DNA from: an archaeon
GTDB taxonomy: Archaea; Methanobacteriota_B; Thermococci; Methanofastidiosales; NM3
Direction: 5' to 3'
DNA length: 64,000 nt
NCBI GenBank assembly: GCA_004212155.1
Contig: RXIG01000001.1
Coordinates: 62,001 to 126,000, forward strand
Of this stretch, positions 45,357 to 54,135 are shown one piece after another; position 1 is the first letter of the stretch; each line of letters begins with the position of its first letter. The notes beneath the pieces were generated by a model. That model was not told where the DNA came from, did no database searches, and saw nothing but the letters and a program-made list of their open reading frames with translations. The translations under genes and the position numbers were made by a program.

Positions 45357-46076
45357 TCATTCATCATCGAGTGATACCCAGTAATGTATGCTATATCCTC
45401 GTTCGAGGACGACGGTCAGTCGCAGACGGAGCATATGCCCATACGGCTCACCGTCGCGCAGAAGTGTGACCGAACGTATGTCGTCACCGTAGGCTACCAC
45501 CTCCCGCTCGTGGCCGATGAGCGTCTCGGTATACGTTTCGGTGACGGTTCGTCCCTCTACGTCGACGTCAGGCATGGTGAACGCAACCGTCACGCGCTGC
45601 GATGCCTCGTCGTCGACAACTGCATCGCCGGAGATCGACTGATCGACAAGCGAGGCCGCCCATCTGTACGTCTGCGGCGCGCCCTCGCTGTTTGCTATCA
45701 CGAATCCAAAGGAGAACGTCTCCCCGGGATGGACGCTTGAGGGCACGTTTCGAACGACCATCTCTCGTGCGTCATCTGACACGTCCTCGACGCACCACCA
45801 CGTTCCGTGCGCCTCGAACGTGTCGTTGATGTAGAACGGCCCATACGATGTGGCATCATCCATGAGAACGAGGCCGCCATCGTGAGTCGTTGCGGCAAGG
45901 CCATGCCACGCGAGCGGCTCGTCGTCACCGAACACGAGCTTTTCGCCATGAAAGTAGAGTTCCGAAAACGGCGTCTCTGACGCTGGTGCAGTGGCGACAG
46001 AATATGCGATGACCGCTATACCGATGAGCGATGCAGCGATGATGGCACCATACAGGGCATTGGACGAGTCATTCAT
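45357..46076 (-). CDS. Membrane-anchored protein of unknown function
   Basis: 239 residues from the ATG at 46076. One N-terminal span (about residues 6-28, YGAIIAASLIGIAVIAYSV) is followed by an outer, beta-rich domain that includes a segment like DUF1616/immunoglobulin folds (RNVPSSVHPGETFSFGFVIAN; then a strand-rich half). I do not recognise a specific family. A TATA box (minus strand TATATTAAAA, 46103-46112) places the start at about 46081, just before 46076; an ATG five codons earlier (46091) would lie upstream of transcription. The following gap (46092-46351) holds only this promoter and the TATA box GCTATAAAAAG (46289-46299) of the macro-domain gene. Confidence 0.6.
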   Translation of the reverse strand: MNDSSNALYGAIIAASLIGIAVIAYSVATAPASETPFSELYFHGEKLVFGDDEPLAWHGLAATTHDGGLVLMDDATSYGPFYINDTFEAHGTWWCVEDVSDDAREMVVRNVPSSVHPGETFSFGFVIANSEGAPQTYRWAASLVDQSISGDAVVDDEASQRVTVAFTMPDVDVEGRTVTETYTETLIGHEREVVAYGDDIRSVTLLRDGEPYGHMLRLRLTVVLERGYSIHYWVSLDDE

Positions 46077-46351
46077 GCGATGTGCTATCATCTATTCAAT
46101 GTTTTAATATAGTTTATGCTATTGGTCCCGTATGCCCTGCGGCATAATGATCACGGCCTCCATAGTCGTCCCACTCCGCTGCACACATGCAAGCGAATGT
46201 GTCAATGGCAAGCGACAGTTACCGGATTCAAAAGGCAAGAACCAATCTTTTGGATCCCCTTATCCGAGCGAACGCAACGTCATGGAAAAGCTATAAAAAG
46301 CCGTCGTAATATCTTTACCATCTATTATTATCCGGGTAAGCAGGTGTTTGA

Positions 46352-46882
46352 ATGGCCTATGAGTGCAATGGAACAGAATTTATATCAATGTATGGCGACA
46401 TAACCGAGCTCGACGTGGACGGCATTGTCATAGCATCGTCTCCCGACCTGAGCATGGATGCGGGGATCGCATGCAAGATCAGGGACACGGGAGGACCTTC
46501 GATCGAGGAGGCTGCGGACAAGCACAAGGGGGCGCCCCCCGGGTCTGTCATCACCACCCATTGCGGCACGCTCGAGGCATCACATCTCTTCCACAGCGTT
46601 ATCCTAGATGGAGACAAGACTGCCGACCCCGACATCTTGCGTTCGTGCGTGAGGGTCATGTTCGAGAAGGCACGCGAGCTGGGGGCCACAACGCTGGCGC
46701 TTCCCGCACTCGGGTCCGCGTTCAAGGGGCTCTCCCCGAAGATGTCAACAGACATCATCGTATCCGAGGCCAAGGCGGCGGTGGAGCAATACGCAGGTGC
46801 ATTCAAGAAGATCTACTTCGTCGTATGCGACCCGACGCCGTACCGATATTACAAGAAAGCGCTCAAGAAGCACTGCAAGTAG
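46352..46882 (+). CDS. Macro-domain (ADP-ribose-binding) protein
   Basis: 176 residues, one macro domain. GDITELDVDGIVIASSPD (about 15-32), the glycine loop MDAGIACKIRDTGG, and LPALGSAFKGLSP match the ADP-ribose binding fold. Members bind or hydrolyse ADP-ribose derivatives. The TATA box GCTATAAAAAG (46289-46299) lies upstream, and ribA follows after 8 nt, so it leads a riboflavin operon. Whether it processes a nucleotide by-product there is unknown. Confidence 0.85.
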   Translation: MAYECNGTEFISMYGDITELDVDGIVIASSPDLSMDAGIACKIRDTGGPSIEEAADKHKGAPPGSVITTHCGTLEASHLFHSVILDGDKTADPDILRSCVRVMFEKARELGATTLALPALGSAFKGLSPKMSTDIIVSEAKAAVEQYAGAFKKIYFVVCDPTPYRYYKKALKKHCK

Positions 46883-46890
46883 GGGATACC

Positions 46891-47472
46891 ATGGACACAT
46901 CGAAGTTGCCTTCCGCATCATTTCCGACGAAGTATGGCACGTTTTGCATCTATGCGTTCAAGGAAGGGCGCATGGAGCACCTAGCGTTGGTCAAGGGCGA
47001 CGTATGCGACAAGGACGATGTTCCCGTGCGCATTCATTCGCAGTGCATCACTGGCGATGCGCTGGGTTCGTTGCGCTGCGACTGCGGCGTGCAGCTCGAC
47101 CATTCGCTCGAATACATCGGAGCCCAGGACTATGGCATTCTCTTCTACCTGGGCCATGAGGGCCGGGGCATTGGCCTTTTCAACAAGATAAAGGCATACG
47201 AGCTCCAGGACAAGGGGGACGATACCGTCGAGGCAAACGAGCGGCTCGGATTTGAAAGCGATATGCGCGATTACGGCATCGTGGCGGATTTCCTCATATC
47301 GTTTGGCGTGCGTTCCGTTCACCTCATCACCAACAATCCTTCGAAGCTTGACGACCTTACGAGGAAGGGTGTCGCCGTAACTCAACGCATCCCCCTCATC
47401 GTGCCGCCCAACAAGTTCAATGCGTTCTATCTCCAGACAAAGCGAGAGAAGATGCACCATATCTTCGGATGA
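46891..47472 (+). CDS. ribA: GTP cyclohydrolase II
   Basis: 193 residues, the size of stand-alone RibA. RIHSQCITGDALGSLRCDCG carries the three zinc cysteines, and the HEGRGIGLFNKIKAY block binds GTP and catalyses ring opening. It converts GTP to 2,5-diamino-6-ribosylamino-pyrimidinone phosphate plus formate. Most archaea use ArfA and ArfB for this step, so a bacterial origin is likely. The ATG at 46891 has AGGGGAT upstream; the long frame that runs in from 46363 is not translated as one protein. ribD starts 4 nt downstream. Confidence 0.93.
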   Translation: MDTSKLPSASFPTKYGTFCIYAFKEGRMEHLALVKGDVCDKDDVPVRIHSQCITGDALGSLRCDCGVQLDHSLEYIGAQDYGILFYLGHEGRGIGLFNKIKAYELQDKGDDTVEANERLGFESDMRDYGIVADFLISFGVRSVHLITNNPSKLDDLTRKGVAVTQRIPLIVPPNKFNAFYLQTKREKMHHIFG

Positions 47473-47476
47473 TACG

Positions 47477-48544
47477 ATGTCATGTGACGATGTATATTTC
47501 ATGGGTCGTGCGCTCATGCTTGCGCGCAAGGGTCATCCCTCCCCCAACCCCCGCGTCGGCGCCGTGGTCGTCAGGGACGGTGTCATCATTGGAGAGGGCT
47601 TTCATGAACGTGTGGGCATGCCCCATGCGGAGGTCAACGCAATGAAGGGCATCGATGCCAAAGGTGCAACGCTCTATGTGACCCTCGAGCCATGCTCGCA
47701 CCATGGCCGCACCCCTCCCTGCACAGATGCTATCATCAAGGCAGGCATCGAACGTGTGGTATGTGCCATGCGCGACCCCAATCCAAAGGTTGATGGGTTA
47801 CGGCTTCTCAAGGAAGCGGGCATAACGGTCGAGGCCGGCGTCCTCGAAGCTGAGGCCAGGCGCCTCAACGAGGCGTTCATTCGATACATCGATACCAAAC
47901 GCCCATTCACGGTGCTCAAGTGCGGCATGAGCCTTGACGGCAAGATAGCAACGAAGACGGGTGAATCGAAGTGGATCACGTCACAACCTTCCCGTAAACG
48001 GTCTCGCTTGATGCGGGAGAACTTCGATGCGATACTCGTCGGCATCAACACCGTCTTGGCCGACGACCCCATGCTTCGCTCAGGTGGAACAAAGGACCCC
48101 AAAAGGATCATCCTCGACAGCGCGCTTCGCATCCCGCGAGAAAGCAACGTGCTCTCGGATGGCAACGTGCTTGTCGTCACCACTGGTCGGGCCGATGAGA
48201 CACGATTGAGGGAACTCAGAAACGATGGCATCGAGGTGCTCGTCTGCGGCGAGACGGAGGTCGATCTTGCTGCCCTTCTCAAAGTGTTGGGGGAGCGAGG
48301 CATATCGTCGCTTCTCGTGGAGGGGGGAAGCACTGTCCATGGAAGCTTTGTGATGGCAGGTCTTGTTGACAAGGTGCTTTTCTTCATAGCACCGTTGCTC
48401 ATACCCGGATCGGACGCTTTGAGCGCGGTGGGGGGCGTCGGCATCGAACAGCTCGGAGATGCATTCAGGCTGGGGACGATGAGGGTTCGTCGCTTTGGCG
48501 ACGACATTCTTATTGAGGCATACCCTGCTCAGAGGACTGAGTAG
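47477..48544 (+). CDS. ribD: Bifunctional riboflavin deaminase/reductase RibD
   Basis: 355 residues. The deaminase domain (1-145) has MPHAEVNAM with the zinc His and Glu, and EPCSHHGRTPPC with the zinc cysteines. The reductase domain (about 150-355) has MSLDGKIAT and LLVEGGSTVHGSF. It carries out steps two and three towards 5-amino-6-ribitylamino-uracil. Archaea usually have only a reductase (ArfC), so the fused deaminase again points to bacterial ancestry. The ATG at 47477 follows ribA by 4 nt. It runs 16 nt into the 3' end of the convergent cofH. Confidence 0.95.
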   Translation: MSCDDVYFMGRALMLARKGHPSPNPRVGAVVVRDGVIIGEGFHERVGMPHAEVNAMKGIDAKGATLYVTLEPCSHHGRTPPCTDAIIKAGIERVVCAMRDPNPKVDGLRLLKEAGITVEAGVLEAEARRLNEAFIRYIDTKRPFTVLKCGMSLDGKIATKTGESKWITSQPSRKRSRLMRENFDAILVGINTVLADDPMLRSGGTKDPKRIILDSALRIPRESNVLSDGNVLVVTTGRADETRLRELRNDGIEVLVCGETEVDLAALLKVLGERGISSLLVEGGSTVHGSFVMAGLVDKVLFFIAPLLIPGSDALSAVGGVGIEQLGDAFRLGTMRVRRFGDDILIEAYPAQRTE

Positions 48545-49614
48545 AGCGTGTCACGCTGTCGCGGCTCTCTTCCTGCAAGACGTATCATGGCCTCGATGTC
48601 CTCCTTTTCCGTGCAGTCACCGTGCGTTCCTCCGGAGGCACGTGATATGTTCTCCTCATAAAGCGTTCCGCCAACGTCGTTGGCACCGCACGTGAGCGCA
48701 ACGTGGGTAAGCTTCCAACCGAGCTTCACCCACGATGCCTGTATGTTTGGGATAACGTCGTTGAGCACGATGCGGCTTATGGCATGCGTGGTGAGATCGT
48801 CGATGCCCGATGTCCCCTGTAGGCCGTAGCGAAGTCCCAGTTCGTTTCGAGGCAGATAAGAAAGCGGGACGAACTCGGTGAATCCGCCCGTCTTTTCCTG
48901 GATATCCCTTATAGCGAAGAGATGGCGCACCCGCTGCTCTGGCGTCTCCAGGTGGCCATACATCATCGTGGCGGTGGTCGGTATGCCAAGAGAATGCGCC
49001 ATCGTCACGACCTCCTTCCAGCGCGCCGTTGTGATCTTTTCTGGGCATATGACCGAACGCACCTCGTCGTCAAGTATCTCGGCCGCTGTACCGGGCATCG
49101 ACCCTAGGCCCGCTTCCTTGAGCACCAGGAGCGTTTCCCTTACGCCTATGCCCTCCTGTCTGGCCATATGGTCTACCTCTGCGGGAGAGAAGGCGTGGAT
49201 GTGCAGCGATGGATCCTCATGGTGCACCGTCTGGAGGAGCTCGACGTAGTACGGAAGCCCGAGCGAGGGGTGAAGGCCGCCCTGCAGGCAGACCTCAGTG
49301 ATGCCACCCGTCCCGAGCCGCTTGCGCACCTCGTCCATCGACATGGCGGCCCCTGTCTTGTTATGGAAGCTGCAAAACAGGCAGCTGCCTGTGCAGCATG
49401 ATGTGAAGTTGATATTCCTGTTGACCACATACGTTACTGCGTCACCGCATGTGCGGGCCCGCAGCATGTCCGCCGCCGACCACAGCGCGCGAGAGTCGTT
49501 TCCCCGTGCCGAAAACAGCATCGTCGCGTCAGCCGGCGAGATATTTTCGCCGTCAACCACCCTTTCAAGTATCTCCCCTATTACGGGGTCAAGTGCGAGA
49601 TGCATCGTGAACAT
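48529..49614 (-). CDS. cofH: FO synthase subunit 2 (radical SAM)
   Basis: About 361 residues. NRNINFTSCCTGSCLFCSF carries the CxxxCxxC cluster motif typical of CofH, and PGTAAEILDDEVRSVICPEK is another CofH signature. Together with CofG it couples tyrosine and 5-amino-6-ribitylamino-uracil to form FO, the core of F420. The start is uncertain: a frame from 49650 reaches 62 nt into cofG and has no ribosome site, while ATGs at 49614 and 49605 follow AAGGG. It overlaps cofG in either case. The 3' end overlaps convergent ribD. Confidence 0.92.
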   Translation of the reverse strand: MFTMHLALDPVIGEILERVVDGENISPADATMLFSARGNDSRALWSAADMLRARTCGDAVTYVVNRNINFTSCCTGSCLFCSFHNKTGAAMSMDEVRKRLGTGGITEVCLQGGLHPSLGLPYYVELLQTVHHEDPSLHIHAFSPAEVDHMARQEGIGVRETLLVLKEAGLGSMPGTAAEILDDEVRSVICPEKITTARWKEVVTMAHSLGIPTTATMMYGHLETPEQRVRHLFAIRDIQEKTGGFTEFVPLSYLPRNELGLRYGLQGTSGIDDLTTHAISRIVLNDVIPNIQASWVKLGWKLTHVALTCGANDVGGTLYEENISRASGGTHGDCTEKEDIEAMIRLAGREPRQRDTLYSVL

Positions 49615-50671
49615 ATCCCTTATCGTCGACTCTCGAGATTGCCTTTTCATAGAGTTGTTCGCTTAAAAAAGATGCGGTGATGAATCGGGGGTGCACAGGA
49701 AGGCGCTCCTTGAGCATCGCGGGCACCGAGGAGGGGTGTGGCCAGAGCTGTTCGGGATTGACATGGTCGATGGTAAGTGGCGATATGCCGCCAAGGTCGT
49801 CCACGCCGCATGCCATGATGTCTGTCAACGCGTTTCCGAGTAGATTTGGCGGCACCTGTATCGCTACGTCTGGAAACATCAGCCGCGCGACAGAAACGAC
49901 CGATCTCACATACTCGATCGTGGGGGGAGTGTGGCGTTCCATCGGCGTCCCTGGGTGGGGAACGAAGTTTTGGATGATGATCTCCTGTATGTGCCCGTAC
50001 CTGTCGTGAAGGTCTCGCAACGCCTTGAGCGATGCGTATACTTCTTCTGGTGTCTCACCGATGCCAAGGAGCAGTCCCGTGGTGAACGGCACTCGAAGCT
50101 GTCCCGCCGCACGTATCGTCGCAAGCCTCGTCTCCGGGTCCTTGCCCGGGCTATCCTTGTGCGCCACCGTGTCCATGAGCCGTTGTGATACCGTCTCGAG
50201 CATGAGCCCCATCGATGCCGTGACGGGACGCAAAAGGGCGATCTCATCCTTTTCCATGACGCCGGGATTGCTGTGAACGAACAGAGTCGTCGTATCATTT
50301 ATCGTTTCGCTGAGGTCATGCAGGTACGAGATGATCGAGTCATGACCGAGCGTGTGAAGTTCCCTTCGCACCCTCGCATACTCCTCGGGGCGCTCGCCAA
50401 ATGTGAAGAGCGCCTCGCTGCAGTGAAGAGTTTCCGCACGCCGTACAAGGGCCATGACCGATGCGCGCCCCATGATGTTCCCCATGGGAGCAGGCTGTTT
50501 CTTGAAGGTGCAGTACCCGCAGCTGTTCCTGCATACATGGGTAAGCGGCACGAACACGTTGCGTGCATAGGTAATATATGGTGAGTATGCCCGTTTCACT
50601 TCCCTGAGCCGTACAGGGTCCAGGTGTTCCCTTCCGTTGAGAACGTCAAGCGCCATGTCCCCATCTATCAT
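49589..50671 (-). CDS. cofG: FO synthase subunit 1 (radical SAM)
   Basis: 360 residues. NVFVPLTHVCRNSCGYCTF (about 39-57) with the CxxxCxxC cluster and later GLLLGIGETPEE and QNFVPHPGTPM are CofG-specific. It performs the second radical step of FO formation. CAGGGAC precedes the ATG at 50671 and a divergent promoter region of 69 bp separates it from the next gene. cofG and cofH overlap, so they form one operon. F420 is the hydride carrier of methanogens. Confidence 0.94.
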   Translation of the reverse strand: MIDGDMALDVLNGREHLDPVRLREVKRAYSPYITYARNVFVPLTHVCRNSCGYCTFKKQPAPMGNIMGRASVMALVRRAETLHCSEALFTFGERPEEYARVRRELHTLGHDSIISYLHDLSETINDTTTLFVHSNPGVMEKDEIALLRPVTASMGLMLETVSQRLMDTVAHKDSPGKDPETRLATIRAAGQLRVPFTTGLLLGIGETPEEVYASLKALRDLHDRYGHIQEIIIQNFVPHPGTPMERHTPPTIEYVRSVVSVARLMFPDVAIQVPPNLLGNALTDIMACGVDDLGGISPLTIDHVNPEQLWPHPSSVPAMLKERLPVHPRFITASFLSEQLYEKAISRVDDKGYVHDASRT

Positions 50672-50740
50672 GTCCCTGTGTCCTCCGCTGAAAAGATTCG
50701 TTAGAAAGTCTTAAATAGGTTCGTTCTCATACGCGAATTG

Positions 50741-51223
50741 ATGGATATCTGGCTCGTAGCATTTCTCATCGCGGCATGTGCGGTGTTTGTGATCTGCTTT
50801 GCAATACCTCAGCTTGGCGGCCACAAGAAGAGCGCATCCATCCCGAAGGTATCGATGGACCACCAACCCGATACCTCCCCGGAAGAGGAACTCGTGGTGC
50901 ATGATGACATCTTTTTCGATGAGGAACCGTTTGAGTCCGATAGGTATGTGCCCCCGTCCGTCAAGGGCGTCCGCATAGCGTATCGCCAGTTCGCGCGAGA
51001 GCTTGACACGCTCCTCAACGAGGTGGAGGACACTTCGTCAGTAGGCTCCTATCATCGATTGAAGTATGAGGAGTTATCCTCCTTTTTCAACTCCACGCTT
51101 AAGGGATATTCCAGGGAGATCTCCCGCGATGAGATGAGCAACGTTTCTCAGAAACTTGAACGTATCGAATACCTTCTCGACAAAAAGGGTGCGCCTGGCC
51201 ACTACGATGCGTATTCCTCGTAA
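50741..51223 (+). CDS. Small membrane-anchored protein of unknown function upstream of SepF
   Basis: 160 residues. One N-terminal span (about 2-24, IWLVAFLIAACAVFVICFA) leads to an acidic linker (about 40-70) and a helical cytoplasmic domain (about 75-155). No family recognised. The TATA box TTAAATAGG (50711-50719) is about 26 nt before the ATG at 50741, which fits a leaderless mRNA. It is followed on the same strand by the sepF-like gene, 95 bp away with its own promoter; a link with division is possible but unproven. Confidence 0.6.
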   Translation: MDIWLVAFLIAACAVFVICFAIPQLGGHKKSASIPKVSMDHQPDTSPEEELVVHDDIFFDEEPFESDRYVPPSVKGVRIAYRQFARELDTLLNEVEDTSSVGSYHRLKYEELSSFFNSTLKGYSREISRDEMSNVSQKLERIEYLLDKKGAPGHYDAYSS

Positions 51224-51318
51224 GACAATAATAACAGTATTGATTATCATTATTGATAAGCGAAAGATATAAAAAGGTTAATCAGTAAAGGTATCTTATA
51301 TAAAAGGAGGTTTATTCA

Positions 51319-51786
51319 ATGCGTAAGCTATCAAACATTTTTGGCGGGTCAGAGGAAGAAACAAGGGAAAAAAAGACCCGTCCGACCGCCGAGGCCGTGC
51401 GACAGCAATCTCAGCGCCAGCACATGGAGGATGCACCCGAGGAAGATGAGGAGTTCAGCGGACTACGGGATGTTTCGCAGGTGCGCTATGAGGAGGACAT
51501 GCTCTCAAGCGACAAGTTCTTCGACTATGGCGTCACGTACGTCAAGACGTACAAGCTCAGGAGCCTTGCCGATGTGCAAAAGGTTTCACACGAGCTCAAT
51601 GAGGGAAATATCGTCCTAGCGGACATATCAATGCTTAACGACCGCGACCCCATGGAGCTCAAGCGCACGATCGATCAGATAAAAGGCATCTGCCGCGGCA
51701 TCGGTGGCGACGTGGCCGGAATAGGCGACACGATGCATGTCATCATCACGCCATCAAACATCAAGATCTGGCGAGAGAAGGTATAG
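51319..51786 (+). CDS. sepF: SepF-like cell division protein
   Basis: 155 residues. A short amphipathic N-terminal helix (MRKLSNIFGG) can bind the membrane, a charged linker follows (about 12-65), and the SepF core (about 70-155) has YVKTYKLRSLADVQKV, EGNIVLADIS and GGDVAGIGD. Archaeal SepF anchors FtsZ filaments to the membrane in euryarchaea, so the cell probably divides with FtsZ. It has a near-perfect ribosome site, AAAGGAGG, 8 nt before the ATG, and a TATA box GATATAAAAAG (51265-51275). Confidence 0.92.
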   Translation: MRKLSNIFGGSEEETREKKTRPTAEAVRQQSQRQHMEDAPEEDEEFSGLRDVSQVRYEEDMLSSDKFFDYGVTYVKTYKLRSLADVQKVSHELNEGNIVLADISMLNDRDPMELKRTIDQIKGICRGIGGDVAGIGDTMHVIITPSNIKIWREKV

Positions 51787-51809
51787 CCTCCCCCAAAGGG
51801 GCGACTATA

Positions 51810-53684
51810 TCACTTTTCCACTATGGCACAAGTGCCTGGAGGCAATGCCTGGACCACCTCATCTAGGTCGTCCCAATCGAGCATTTTCTGCAATCGTTTA
51901 GCTACGTCCTCCTTGCTGCGAGGTCCCGGCACCACCCGCACGATCGTCTCGCAATTCTTTTCGACTGCGGTGATCGGTCCGCACATGACCTTGTCCTTAT
52001 AGATTCCTATCGCCACCTCAAGTGGCAGCTTCTTGAGATAGTTTTTCTTGCCCTTGATGGCAAAGGCGCCGGTGGTCAGAAACTCCCCGCTCGGGGCGTC
52101 CTTGGTGACCTGTTCGGGGTGTACCCAGTATGCATCTAGGCCACCCACCTGCATCTTCCATGCCTTAGAGAAGGAAACGGCAAAGATCCCCGCCTCGTGG
52201 AGCACGTCCTCTGACGCATTCGCCCCTTCCTTCAAGATCACCTGCGGCGCACCGGTCATGTCAGCATGCACGTGGATGTCGCCTTCCTCGAGATGTCGCT
52301 TGACGATCGATTCGTTCGAACGCGCGTCACGTCCTCCGATGACAAGGTGTCCTTCTGACGATACGAACCACCGATACCGTTCATACCACTCGCGCTTCCT
52401 GCGTTGCTTCTTCTCGACGCTCTCGACAACAACGTCCTCTTTCCGTGTACGTTCTATCGACTGCTGCGTTCGCTCAATGGCTGACCGGGCGCCCTTCATC
52501 TTGTGCTTGAACTTCTTGGCACGTTCGTAGTAGCGCTGGGCATTCTCGTTGAGCGAGCACGTGATGTCGAGTTCCACCTCCTCGCCGTCGAGTTCGACGT
52601 TGATCGTGCCCTCATGTTCGTTCATGCGCTTGACGATCGAGGAAAGCCTCTTGTCGGCGTTGACGCGGGATTGCGTCGCGTCCCATCCCTTTTCCTTGAT
52701 CGCAGTATAAAATCGTTTGATAAGCTCGTCAACGAACTGGTAATGCGCAAACAGGAGATTGCCCTTCTGCTGCGCCTGTTCGCTCTTTTTCTCGTAATCC
52801 TCTACCGTTCTCTGTTGTGTTGCCAGGATGCGTTCCAGCTTGTTGAGCTGTTTCTCCTTTTTCGATACCTCCTTTTTTGCGATCTGCTCGAGCTCGTGCT
52901 TGCCGTAGAGCTCGTCTGCGGCCTCGTTGAGTGTGGAAAACGGCTGGCGTTCCTTGCCCTCATGGACGAGCAGGTCGAAGGGCACGACATCGCCATTGAC
53001 GATCGCGGGAGAGGGTGGCAGCGCAAGCAGCGCGCGTATGCCTTCACGTACCTTGTCCGGGTCTGGGGAGTGGTCTCGCTTGTCAATGCCCGCTCGAAGG
53101 CAGATCTCCTCTGCGTAGATGCCGCCGATGTTCATCGTGTTTGCAAGCCGGCGAACGATCTCCGTCTCTCCGTCGATGAGCTCTTCTGGATCGACTTCAT
53201 ACGGGGAGCTCATGGCGGGCGGGGGCGCATATCGTTCACGGGTGGTCACCGATCGCGTGGACCACACCTTCTGCGAGAGGGCTCCGATGATCGTCAACTT
53301 CTCGTCGGTGAGAATGAGATTACCATCGCCAAATAGTTCGAGGATGACATAATACTTGGTCAGATTCTCCTCGCCGAAGAGACCGAACTCTATCTTCGCT
53401 ATCCTGTCAAATCCCACCTGCTCGATGCCGAGGATACGAAGTCCGCCCAGATGCTTGCGCAGCTGCATGGCAAATCCTGCGGGATGCTGCGGTGCTGGTT
53501 TGGGATATGACGTCGCGTAAAGGGCGATGCCAGGCTTGAGGACAAGGTCCCTACGGCCGCGGCCGTAAAGTTTGATTCGCACCTCGTCGCCTATCTTGTA
53601 GACCTTGTCGACCTTCATACCGACCATGTTATACTCATTTTTCAGTTCATCAATAATTATTTTAACATCGAAGCTCGAAAACAT
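51810..53684 (-). CDS. rqcH: RqcH/NFACT-family ribosome quality control protein
   Basis: 624 residues. An N-terminal NFACT-N domain (about 1-190; includes GFAMQLRKHLGG and the FGDGNLIL strand), a long coiled-coil stalk (about 260-440), and the NFACT-R domain (about 450-560; RWFVSSEGHLVIGGRDARSN) are in the order of Rqc2/RqcH. The protein binds stalled large subunits and adds C-terminal tails. A TATA box on the minus strand (CCTATAAAAAG, 53708-53718) lies about 29 nt upstream of the ATG with no ribosome site, so leaderless. It converges on sepF. Confidence 0.92.
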   Translation of the reverse strand: MFSSFDVKIIIDELKNEYNMVGMKVDKVYKIGDEVRIKLYGRGRRDLVLKPGIALYATSYPKPAPQHPAGFAMQLRKHLGGLRILGIEQVGFDRIAKIEFGLFGEENLTKYYVILELFGDGNLILTDEKLTIIGALSQKVWSTRSVTTRERYAPPPAMSSPYEVDPEELIDGETEIVRRLANTMNIGGIYAEEICLRAGIDKRDHSPDPDKVREGIRALLALPPSPAIVNGDVVPFDLLVHEGKERQPFSTLNEAADELYGKHELEQIAKKEVSKKEKQLNKLERILATQQRTVEDYEKKSEQAQQKGNLLFAHYQFVDELIKRFYTAIKEKGWDATQSRVNADKRLSSIVKRMNEHEGTINVELDGEEVELDITCSLNENAQRYYERAKKFKHKMKGARSAIERTQQSIERTRKEDVVVESVEKKQRRKREWYERYRWFVSSEGHLVIGGRDARSNESIVKRHLEEGDIHVHADMTGAPQVILKEGANASEDVLHEAGIFAVSFSKAWKMQVGGLDAYWVHPEQVTKDAPSGEFLTTGAFAIKGKKNYLKKLPLEVAIGIYKDKVMCGPITAVEKNCETIVRVVPGPRSKEDVAKRLQKMLDWDDLDEVVQALPPGTCAIVEK

Positions 53685-53707
53685 ACAAAAGCTTATTAAA
53701 TCAAACC

Positions 53708-53718
53708 ACTTTTTATAG
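53708..53718. promoter_or_regulatory. Shared bidirectional TATA element between rqcH and the EMC6-like gene
   Basis: The plus strand reads CTTTTTATAGG and the minus strand CCTATAAAAAG. The two start codons lie at 53684 (minus, 29 nt away) and 53745 (plus, about 32 nt away), so one AT-rich box could serve both directions. No other good TATA candidate exists for either gene in the 60-bp gap, apart from a weaker minus-strand TTTAATAAG too close to rqcH. Confidence 0.5.
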
Positions 53719-53744
53719 GTTGTCGTGTTCAGGGTGATTTGCTT

Positions 53745-54023
53745 ATGGATGAGAAAAACAGATTAGGATTATTGTTCACTGGAACGGGTGCTGTGGCAGG
53801 CATACTATCAGCATTCTTGACAAACCCTGTCCCATTGCCGCTCGTTCTTATCATCGCGTTTGGTATCTACTATGGGACAAGTTATATAACTCCCTACATC
53901 AATGTAGATATGGAGGCATACGGGGGGAGGAGAAAGATTCTGCAGACAGGAGTTTTCTCGTTCCTACAAGGCTGGTTAGTGCTTTGGTTCCTCGTATTCG
54001 AGGTCGCTGGCCTCTACTCCTAA
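53745..54023 (+). CDS. Small membrane protein, EMC6/Rab5-interacting-like
   Basis: 92 residues with three predicted spans: about 10-26, 28-46 and 68-88. The hydrophobic core with the charged turn YGGRRKILQTGVFSFLQGW resembles archaeal EMC6-like proteins, small partners of Oxa1-type membrane insertases. Similarity is by eye only. The ATG at 53745 has AGGGTGAT upstream. Confidence 0.6.
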   Translation: MDEKNRLGLLFTGTGAVAGILSAFLTNPVPLPLVLIIAFGIYYGTSYITPYINVDMEAYGGRRKILQTGVFSFLQGWLVLWFLVFEVAGLYS

Positions 54024-54135
54024 AGTGTGCAAAAAATAATTTAAAGTTGGAAAAGGAAATATTTACGTTATTTCCTTCCAATTAAGAGAAAACTTTAAAT
54101 ATAATATTTACTACATAATGAAAGGAGGAACCCCT

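Noticed and set aside
46363-46890. Upstream extension of ribA to a 369-codon frame
   Set aside because: The extra part is a frame-shifted reading of the macro-domain gene; RibA starts at 46891 with its own ribosome site.
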